A stretch of 13,357 nt of DNA from contig JAGBOP010000004.1 in NCBI GenBank assembly GCA_017633835.1, forward strand, positions 1 to 13,357, read 5' to 3'. This document shows, piece after piece, positions 7,167 through 13,357 of the stretch (position 1 is the first letter of the stretch; each line of letters opens with the position of its first letter). This DNA is from a bacterium (GTDB lineage Bacteria; Bacillota_I; Bacilli_A; Mycoplasmatales; Mycoplasmoidaceae). The position numbers and the translations under genes are program-made. The notes under the pieces were generated by a model. The model made no database searches, was not told the origin of the DNA, and saw only the letters and a list, made by a program, of their open reading frames with translations.

Positions 7167-7631
7167 ATGCCTACCATTGCTCAATTAGTTCGCAATGAAC
7201 GCAAGCAAAAGAATAAAAAATCCAAATCACCAGCTCTTCTAAAGAACTGAAACACTTTGGATAAAAAAACAACGGAAATTCCTTCTCCATTTAAGCGGGG
7301 TGTATGTACTCGGGTCGGAACTATGACTCCTAAGAAACCTAACTCTGCGTTACGGAAATATGCGAAGGTTACATTAACTAACCAACAAGAAGTACTAGCA
7401 TATATTCCTGGTGAAGGTCACAACTTACAAGAACACAGTGTCGTTCTTGTTCGGGGTGGACGGGTAAAGGACTTACCTGGGGTACGTTACCACATTATTC
7501 GGGGAACACTTGACTGTGCTGGGGTTGAAAACCGGAAACAACAACGCAGTTCTTATGGTACCAAGAAGGATGCTTCTGCATCAAGCGGTGCAGCAGCACC
7601 TGCAGCTGATAAGAAACCAGCTAAGAAATAG
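7167..7631 (+). CDS. rpsL: 30S ribosomal protein S12 (uS12), with extended C-terminal tail
   Basis: S12 sits at the decoding centre. The protein has 154 residues against a usual 124-140. It contains [20 protein letters not shown] with Lys57 (the streptomycin-linked Lys42/43 of E. coli) and [13 protein letters not shown] with Asp102 (the position methylthiolated in many bacteria); both are wild type, so nothing predicts streptomycin resistance. The segment before SPFKRG has the insertion typical of Gram-positive S12. The extra length is a tail after YGTKK (135-154) made almost only of Ala, Ser, Lys, Asp and Pro. Codon 28 is TGA (Trp). AAGGAG at 7156-7161 is close to the ATG at 7167. First gene of the str cluster, 21 bases before rpsG. 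Confidence 0.97.
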
Positions 7632-7652
7632 AGCACGAAAGGGTAAATTATT

Positions 7653-8120
7653 ATGCGGAAATTAAAACCAGAAAAAAGAAAAATCCTACCTGATCCAATT
7701 TACAATTCCCGGCTTGTTGCTCGCACAATCAACATGATTATGTATGCCGGAAAAAAGGGTCTAGCAGAAAAGATCTTGTACGGAGCTTTCCAAAAAATTG
7801 GTAAGAAGACGAATAAAGATCCACTAGAAATCTTTAATAAGGCACTTGATAATGTAATGCCATCCATCGAACTAAAAGTTCGGCGGATTGCGGGTGCTAA
7901 CTATCAAGTTCCTACCGAAGTATCTCCTGAACGAAGAGTAACTTTAGGTTTACGTTGAATTATTACGTACGCACGGCTTCGCAAGGAAAAAGGAATGCAA
8001 GATAAATTAGTTGCTGAAATTATTGATGCATCTAATAACACTGGTGCAAGTGTAAAGAAACGGGAAGATACCCACAAGATGGCAGAAGCTAACAAGGCAT
8101 TTGCATATCTACGCTTCTAA
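7653..8120 (+). CDS. rpsG: 30S ribosomal protein S7 (uS7)
   Basis: The 155-residue S7 is of standard length. S7 nucleates assembly of the small-subunit head and contacts mRNA and E-site tRNA. It begins [19 protein letters not shown] and has the signature region [26 protein letters not shown], with GlyGly of the usual VGGA..QVP reading AlaGly. The Trp at that place is TGA (7959-7961), which would truncate the gene by a third under the standard code. The C-terminus (NKAFAYLRF) is complete. The sequence GAAAGGG about ten bases before the ATG is a weaker ribosome binding site than that of its neighbours. It lies between rpsL and fusA. Confidence 0.97.
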
Positions 8121-8135
8121 TAAGGATTATTTACA

Positions 8136-10223
8136 ATGGCACGAGAAATCGAATTACAAAAAATCCGTAACTTCGGAATTATGGCTCACATCGATGCTGG
8201 TAAAACTACCACTAGTGAACGGGTATTGTTCTTAGCTGGTAAGATTCACAAGATCGGTGAAGTTCATGAAGGGGAAGCCACCATGGACTGAATGCCACAA
8301 GAAAAGGAACGGGGAATTACCATTACCGCAGCTGCTACTACAGTTATGTGAAATGGATGTCGATTAAACTTAATCGACACCCCAGGACACGTGGACTTCA
8401 CGGTTGAAGTAGAACGGTCATTAAGAGTACTTGATGGAGCAGTTACAGTTTTGGATGCTCAAAACGGGGTTGAACCACAAACTGAAACTGTTTGACGGCA
8501 AGCTACCAAGTATGATGTTCCAAGAATTGTTTATGTTAATAAGATGGATAAAGTTGGTGCTGATTTCATCTTCTCACTAAACAGTTTACACCAAATTTTG
8601 GATGCAAATGCTTTTGCTATCCAATTACCAATTGGAGCTGAAAATGACTTCAGAGGAGCAGTTGACCTAGTTACCATGAAGGCACGGTTCTACAGTGGTA
8701 ATGAACATGAAGACTTCACGGAAGGTGAAATTCCTGAAGATATGAAGGAACTTGCTCAAGAATATCATACTAAATTAATGGAAGAAATTGTTAACTATGA
8801 TGATGCTTGCATGAACAAGTATTTAAATGGTGAACAACTAACCATTGAAGAAATTAAGCACTGTATCCGTGAAGGAGTAAAGACTGCTAATTTCTTCCCA
8901 GTAATCTGCGGATCTTCCTTTAAGAACAAAGGGGTAAGAGGATTACTAGATGCAATTACTGATTACTTACCATCTCCATTAGATGTTAAACCAGCAATTG
9001 CTTACACTCCTGATGGTAAACCAGTTGAAATTAAACCTGATGATAATGCTCCATTCTGTGCATTAGCATTTAAGGTTGCTACTGACCCATTTGTTGGTCG
9101 TTTAACCTTCGTTCGGGTTTATTCTGGTGTTTTACAAAAAGGTAGTTACGTTTTAAACTCAACTAAGGATGTCAAAGAAAGAGTATCACGCTTAGTGCGA
9201 ATGCACTCAAACAACCGGATTGAAATTGACGAAATTAGTGCGGGTGATATTTGTGCGGTTATTGGATTAAAATCAACTATCACTGGTGATACTTTAGTAG
9301 CAGAAGACTTTGACGTTATTCTTGAATCCATGAAGTTTGCTGAACCAGTTATTAGTCTTGCAGTTGAACCAAAGACTAAAGCTGACCAAGAAAAGATGGC
9401 AATTGCTTTGCAAAAACTTGCGGAAGAAGACCCAACTTTCAGAACTTACACGGATCAAGAAACTGGTCAAACGATTATTGCCGGAATGGGTGAATTACAC
9501 CTTGAAATTATTGTTGACCGGCTACGCAGAGAATTCCACGTTGATGTTAACGTTGGTAAACCTCAAGTATCTTACCGGGAAACCTTTACTCTTGAAAACT
9601 CTGGGGAAGGTAAATACATTAAGCAATCAGGTGGTCACGGTCAATACGGACACTGTGTTGTTAAGTTTACTCCTAACAAAGATAAAGGTTATGAATTTGT
9701 TGATAACATCGTTGGTGGTAAGATTCCAAAGGAATTCATCAAGCCTATTAACCAAGGTCTACAAGAAGCCATGGAATCAGGTCCATTAGCTGGATACCCA
9801 ATGATTGATGTTAAGGCAACATTGTATGATGGTTCCTTCCACGAAGTCGACTCATCTGAAATGGCATTTAAGATTGCTGCATCATTAGCATTAAAAGATG
9901 CATCAACAAGATGTAAACCAGTTCTACTTGAACCAATTATGGAAGTTGAAGTAGTTGCTCCTGATCAATATCTAGGTGATGTCATGGGTGATATTTCAAG
10001 TCGTCGTGGTAACATCACTGGTACTGAACAACGTGGTAATGCCCAAACCATTCACGCTCAAGTTCCACTAAAGGAAATGTTTGGATACGCAACTGACTTA
10101 CGGTCATTTACGCAAGGACGTGGTAACTACATTATGCAATTCTCCCACTACGAAATTGCACCAAAGGCAGTTACGGAAGAAATTATTGGCGAACGACAAA
10201 AACGCAAAGCAAGTGCAAAATAA
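8136..10223 (+). CDS. fusA: elongation factor G
   Basis: This 695-residue GTPase drives ribosome translocation and, with RRF, ribosome recycling. The G domain shows AHIDAGKT (17-24), RGIT with Thr62, DTPGH (81-85, catalytic His85) and NKMD (135-138). Later come the domain II segment [20 protein letters not shown], the domain [12 protein letters not shown], the domain [15 protein letters not shown] (whose loop reaches the decoding centre), and the domain [26 protein letters not shown]. Three TGA codons at residues 52, 72 and 120 encode the only Trp residues. AAGGA at 8122-8126 precedes the ATG by nine bases, 15 bases after rpsG. Nothing suggests a duplicated or resistance-type EF-G. CGG is frequent among its Arg codons. 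Confidence 0.98.
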
Positions 10224-10256
10224 GCACAATTTAAATTTGTGTAACGTTTGCTTAAA

Positions 10257-10293
10257 TATAATAAAATTAAAGATAATAGGTACAATATGTACC
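10257..10293 (+). promoter_or_regulatory. tuf promoter and leader inverted repeat
   Basis: The 104 bases between fusA and tuf include TATAAT at 10257-10262, implying separate transcription of tuf in addition to any read-through; no clear -35 box is seen. A perfect inverted repeat GGTACA-ATA-TGTACC spans 10279-10293, about ten bases after the expected transcription start and upstream of the AGAGGGA ribosome binding site (10314-10320). No terminator separates fusA and tuf. Confidence 0.6.
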
Positions 10294-10327
10294 GCTAATA
10301 TAAATATAGAAAAAGAGGGAAATTATA

Positions 10328-11512
10328 ATGGCAAAAGAAGCATTTGATCGTAGTAAACCCCATGTTAATATTGGAACGATTGGACATATTGACCATGGTA
10401 AAACTACTTTAACTGCAGCAATCGCTACTCACCTTTCTAAGAAAGGTCTAGCACAAGCTAAGAAGTATAGTGAAATTGATGCTGCCCCAGAAGAAAAAGC
10501 CCGTGGTATCACAATTAACACTGCCCACATTGAATATAATACTGACAAGCGTCACTACGCACACGTTGACTGCCCAGGACACGCCGACTATGTTAAGAAC
10601 ATGATTACTGGTGCTGCCCAAATGGATGGTGCAATTCTTGTTGTAGCTGCTACTGATGGTATTATGCCACAAACACGTGAACACGTTTTACTTGCACGGC
10701 AAGTTGGTGTTCCAAAAATGGTCGTATTCTTAAACAAGTGTGATATGCTAGATGATGAAGAAATGCAAGAACTTGTTATCGAAGAAGTTCGGGACTTACT
10801 AACATCATTTGGTTACGATGGAAAGAATACTCCAGTTGTAAAAGGATCTGCTCTAAAGGCACTTGAAGGTGACCCAAAATGAGAAGGTAAATTGGATGAA
10901 TTATTAAACGCAGTTGATGAATGAATTCCAACTCCTCAACGCGAAATTGATAAACCATTCCTACTATCAATCGAAGACGTTATGACGATTTCCGGTCGGG
11001 GAACTGTTGTAACTGGTAGAGTAGAACGCGGACACTTAAAACTAAACGAAGAAGTTGAAATCGTTGGTTTAAGACCAACCCGGAAAGCTGTTGTTACTGG
11101 AATTGAAATGTTCCGTAAGACTCTAGATGAAGCAATGGCTGGTGATAACGTTGGTTTATTACTTCGGGGTGTTGAACGGACTGATGTTGAACGGGGTCAA
11201 ACCGTTGCAAAACCAGGTACTATTACTCCACACACAACGTTCGAAGCACAAATTTATGCTCTAAAGAAAGAAGAAGGTGGACGGCACACTGCATTTGTTA
11301 GTGGATACAGACCACAATTCTTCTTCAGAACAACTGATGTTACTGGATCTATTTCACTTCCACAAGGAACTGATATGGTAATGCCTGGTGATAACACCAA
11401 GATTACTGTTGAATTAATTGCTCCTATCGCAATGGAAGAAGGTTCCAAGTTCTCCATCCGTGAAGGTGGACACACTGTTGGTGCTGGTACAGTAACCAAG
11501 ATTATTAAGTAA
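10328..11512 (+). CDS. tuf: elongation factor Tu
   Basis: The 394-residue EF-Tu delivers aminoacyl-tRNA to the ribosome. It has GHIDHGKT (19-26), RGITIN with Thr62, DCPGH (81-85, catalytic His85), NKCD (136-139) and GSALKAL in the G domain, then the domain [18 protein letters not shown] and domain [14 protein letters not shown] and [16 protein letters not shown]. The P-loop has Ile where E. coli has Val, as in other mycoplasmas. TGA codons at residues 185 and 199 are the only Trp codons, both at conserved Trp sites. It has its own promoter 66 bases upstream and a strong terminator after the stop, so it can be made in excess over fusA. On the basis of remembered sequences it is nearer to the M. 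genitalium type than to Spiroplasma. Confidence 0.98.
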
Positions 11513-11530
11513 TTTTTCAATCATCATATT

Positions 11531-11566
11531 AAAAAAATATGTACAATAAAATGTACATATTTTTTT
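11531..11566 (+). terminator. strong rho-independent terminator of tuf
   Basis: A perfect 15-bp stem is formed by AAAAAAATATGTACA (11531-11545) and TGTACATATTTTTTT (11552-11566), with a six-base loop, starting 18 bases after the tuf stop codon. The seven T residues at the 3' end give the release tract. Its apical TGTACA resembles the arms of the tuf leader repeat. Confidence 0.85.
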
Positions 11567-11569
11567 ATT

Positions 11570-11575
11570 GATAAT
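11570..11575 (+). promoter_or_regulatory. possible -10 box for a leaderless ispD-like transcript
   Basis: GATAAT differs by one base from TATAAT and ends seven bases before the ATG at 11583, so transcription would start at or next to the start codon. No Shine-Dalgarno sequence is present. The box abuts the tuf terminator stem, whose sequence would occupy the -35 region. Confidence 0.35.
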
Positions 11576-11582
11576 TAATAGT

Positions 11583-12269
11583 ATGAAAAACGTTGCAGTG
11601 TTATTAATGGGGGGAGTTGGTAGGAGGTTTAATGTAAAAACTCCAAAGCAATTTTATTTAATTAAAAAAGTCCCCCTTTTTATTTATTGTTTAAAAACCT
11701 TTGTGAAGATAAAAGGTCTTCAAGAAATTATTTTAGTTATTAATCCTTGCCATGCTTTAAAGGTTGCTCAATATTTAAAGCACTATAGATTAACTAACAA
11801 AATTACCGTAATTCACGGCTCAACTAGTCGAGCTTTTAGTTTATTAAATGCAATTAAGTACGTCATTAATAATTACAAAGAAGACGTAAAAATTATTAGT
11901 CATGATGTAGCTAGAGCATTTGTACCATCTTTTATCATTAATGAGCATATTAAAGCAAAACTAAATGTAAATGAAGTAATTAGTACCGTCATACCTTGTA
12001 CGGATGCATTATTAAAAATTAATGGTGATAGTTTTAATACTGTTAATCGTAATGACTATTTAATTATGCAAACTCCCCAAAGTTTTTTTGCTCAAGCAAT
12101 GTACACGTTAATTATGAATAATTTAACTACTTATGATCAATACCAAGATATTTGTTCGTTTGCGATTGCAAATGGCAATAAAAATCGCAATATCAATGGT
12201 AGTAAACTAAACTTTAAAGTTACTACCTTAGAAGATATTGCGTTATTAAAATTATTAGTTAATCAATAG
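11583..12269 (+). CDS. ispD: IspD/TarI-family nucleotide-sugar-type cytidylyltransferase
   Basis: The 228-residue protein matches the length of IspD (transfers CMP to methylerythritol 4-phosphate in isoprenoid synthesis) and its relative TarI (makes CDP-ribitol). Motifs in order: the CTP loop MGGVGRRF..KTPKQF (9-24, with Arg15 and Lys22), HGSTSRAFSLLNA (78-90), SHDVARAF with Asp108 and Arg111, PCTDAL (138-143), TVNRNDYLIMQTPQSFF with Arg156, and NFKVTTLEDIAL with Lys212. NTVNRND..QTPQ.FF resembles E. coli IspD more than TarI. Departures are HDxxRP reading Arg-Ala and the Asp-Thr-Ile motif reading Asp-Ala-Leu, losing the Thr that contacts substrate in IspD. The ATG at 11583 is chosen over a TTG at 11568 that lies in the terminator. 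No Trp. It converges on the Ser-rich protein gene 15 bases away. The fold family is firm, the substrate is not. Confidence 0.65.
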   Translation: MKNVAVLLMGGVGRRFNVKTPKQFYLIKKVPLFIYCLKTFVKIKGLQEIILVINPCHALKVAQYLKHYRLTNKITVIHGSTSRAFSLLNAIKYVINNYKEDVKIISHDVARAFVPSFIINEHIKAKLNVNEVISTVIPCTDALLKINGDSFNTVNRNDYLIMQTPQSFFAQAMYTLIMNNLTTYDQYQDICSFAIANGNKNRNINGSKLNFKVTTLEDIALLKLLVNQ

Positions 12270-12284
12270 TTTACCAAATTAAGA

Positions 12285-13235
12285 TTAAGATGCACTAGAA
12301 CTAGTTGCACTGCTACTACTAGAACTAGTTCCACTGCTGCTGCTACTAGAACTTGATGAAGAAGATGAACCAGCAGGAGCTTCATTATATTGTTTTTTTA
12401 AGAATGAATTTAAACTACTACTATATGAAGTTACAATTGTTTGTTTTTCTGTCGAAGTTAATGGATTAGTTGGTAATTGACTACCCCCATTAGTAGGGTC
12501 AGAAGAACTTGACGTATTATTATTAGAACTGGAATTCGAACTAGAAGAAAGAAACGAACTCATTTCTTTTTGATTTCAAAAAGTCGCTTTTCCATTGACA
12601 AAACTAATTAACAAAGTACTATTGGCATTTTCGTTATCCCAAATCTTTTTTACGTAATCTAATAAGTTCACATAAAGATTATCAGCAATGGTAGGACTTT
12701 TAGCATTTAATGGGGAATAATTTTTATAAATTTCGTAAAGACCAAGTTGACTATTTTTAAATTCGTTATTTGCAAAAGAAGGAAATTGCACGTATGAATA
12801 AATTGGAATATTTCACCCAATGCTATCCATCCCATTAAAAAGTACTGAGTTATCCATATTGGTGTATGCATCTAAATAAGTGGTGGAGGTGAAATTATTA
12901 TAAGCAATTGCTTGGTATGATAAATTTAATTGATTGCCAATTAGTACCAAATAATTGCCATTATTAACATCTTGATCACCGTTTAATAATTGTACTAATG
13001 GAACTGTAAATGTTGTTAATGAATCATATTGCTTTTGAGCAGATTCATTATAAACTTTTTGTAATTGATTAGGATTTAATTCTTTAGCATATAAATTTTG
13101 AATGTGAGTATCAAAATTATTGGTGTTGGTGGTGTAACTTTTTGCTTGACAATAAAGAACACTTGGAACCACCACTCCAATCACACATAATCCAACGATA
13201 CATGATCAAAGTTTAATTTTATTTTTCTTTTGCAT
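12285..13235 (-). CDS. membrane-anchored or secreted Ser-rich surface protein, function unknown
   Basis: Under code 4 a 316-residue frame runs from ATG 13235; TGA Trp codons at residues 10, about 141 and about 219 split it otherwise. The N-terminus is basic (MQKKNKIKLW) followed by a hydrophobic stretch to about residue 28 and Cys29 in SVLYC. This could be a lipobox, but Tyr just before the Cys is atypical, so signal-peptidase cleavage or a retained anchor are alternatives. Residues 33-224 are Asn/Tyr/Leu/Thr-rich and contain hydrophobic strands such as GNYLVLIGNQL and STLLISFVNGK; I do not recognise the fold. Residues 225-245 are a Ser/Asn linker, and 289-316 is a poly-Ser tail with runs of 12 and 6 Ser. 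Neither end has a visible terminator nor a Shine-Dalgarno sequence; a -10-like TATATT lies six bases before the ATG, suggesting a leaderless transcript. Confidence 0.7.
12294..12341. repeat. two tandem 24-bp repeats in the poly-Ser coding region
   Basis: Copies at 12294-12317 and 12318-12341 (core ACTAGAACTAGTT, then CACTGCT) differ at two positions, and a partial third copy follows at about 12345. They lie in frame within the C-terminal tail of the - strand gene and encode eight-residue Ser-rich units, alongside short AGC/AGT triplet runs. Confidence 0.75.
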
Positions 13236-13241
13236 GATGTA

Positions 13242-13250
13242 AATATAATA
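13242..13250. promoter_or_regulatory. overlapping divergent -10 boxes
   Basis: TATAAT at 13244-13249 on the + strand would serve the frame starting at 13281. On the - strand TATATT (13247-13242) or TATTAT (13250-13245) would serve the Ser-rich protein gene. The arrangement copies the overlapping -10 boxes at about 3090-3097. No -35 boxes are clear. Confidence 0.45.
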
Positions 13251-13280
13251 TATTTTACTTAATATTTAGCATAAAAAAAG

Positions 13281-13357
13281 ATGAAAAAAACGACACAAAA
13301 ATTAATCCAAAAAATCTTCATGCCTAACTTAAATGCTGCTCGCAAAAGAACGCATGC
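13281..13357 (+). CDS. 5' end of an unidentified gene, cut by the window edge
   Basis: An open frame of 25 full codons begins with ATG 13281 and encodes MKKTTQKLIQKIFMPNLNA followed by ARKRTH, a Lys/Arg-rich N-terminus without a stop before the end of the window. The 45-base gap to the divergent Ser-rich gene carries a TATAAT box on this strand 31 bases before the ATG. No good Shine-Dalgarno sequence is present, only a run of A followed by G. The peptide is too short to assign. It could be the cytoplasmic start of a membrane protein, but that is a guess. Confidence 0.5.
   Translation, partial: MKKTTQKLIQKIFMPNLNAARKRTH

Noticed and set aside
9337..9789. A 150-codon + strand frame inside fusA
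   Set aside because: Low-complexity Leu/Lys translation in another phase of a firmly identified gene.
10225..10241. Inverted repeat CACAA/TTGTG after fusA as a terminator
   Set aside because: Only five pairs plus a mismatch, and no T tract follows.
690..10924. In-frame TGA codons suggesting many broken genes or pseudogenes
   Set aside because: They sit at conserved Trp positions (S11, S7, L17, EF-Tu) and both flanks align with one protein, so they are sense codons under genetic code 4.
11568..11582. TTG start for the ispD-like gene
   Set aside because: It falls at the edge of the tuf terminator and adds residues not seen in the family, which begins just before the CTP loop.
12294..12341. 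Tandem repeats as a CRISPR array
   Set aside because: The copies are directly adjacent without spacers and encode in-frame Ser-rich peptide.

Overview
The window reads as chromosomal DNA from a mollicute (Mycoplasma/Ureaplasma-type bacterium). It is AT-rich, and UGA must be read as tryptophan: in-frame TGA codons fall at conserved Trp positions or mid-domain in rpsK, rpoA, rplQ, rpsL, rpsG, fusA, tuf, the ferritin, ecfA2 and ecfT, and all of these genes are intact only under genetic code 4. EF-Tu looks, from memory, closer to the M. genitalium/pneumoniae side than to Spiroplasma; I cannot name the species.

Layout. (1) 1-2320 is the end of the spc/alpha ribosomal cluster on the + strand: the last codons of a probable infA, then rpmJ, rpsM, rpsK, rpoA, rplQ, each with a clear Shine-Dalgarno sequence. 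(2) 2321-2497 holds two hairpins with the same core sequence, serving as convergent terminators. (3) 2498-3058 on the - strand is a ferritin-like protein whose iron site looks partly altered. (4) From an overlapping divergent promoter at about 3090, a + strand block runs: an unknown two-helix membrane protein, ecfA1, ecfA2, ecfT (energising module of an ECF vitamin/metal importer) and truA, tightly packed or overlapping and without Shine-Dalgarno sequences, ending at a terminator near 7042-7100. (5) 7111-11566 is a complete str cluster, rpsL, rpsG, fusA, tuf, with a second promoter before tuf, small inverted repeats in the rpsL and tuf leaders, and a perfect 15-bp terminator hairpin. (6) 11583-12269 is an IspD/TarI-family cytidylyltransferase that probably has a leaderless transcript. 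(7) 12285-13235 on the - strand is a secreted or membrane-anchored protein with a poly-serine C-terminus. (8) At 13281 a + strand reading frame starts and leaves the window.

Most of the window supplies translation (ribosomal proteins, RNA polymerase alpha, EF-G, EF-Tu, tRNA pseudouridylation). The order alpha operon / ECF / truA is the usual low-GC Gram-positive one, but a ferritin and a membrane gene separate rplQ from ecfA1, and str genes stand where rplM-rpsI usually follow truA. The less ordinary parts are the ferritin/membrane-protein divergon, the altered ECF motifs, the leader inverted repeats, the IspD-like enzyme with changed substrate residues, and the repeat-bearing Ser-rich surface protein. 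I saw no RNA genes, CRISPR arrays, insertion sequences or phage genes. No stretch over 300 bases lacks a gene.
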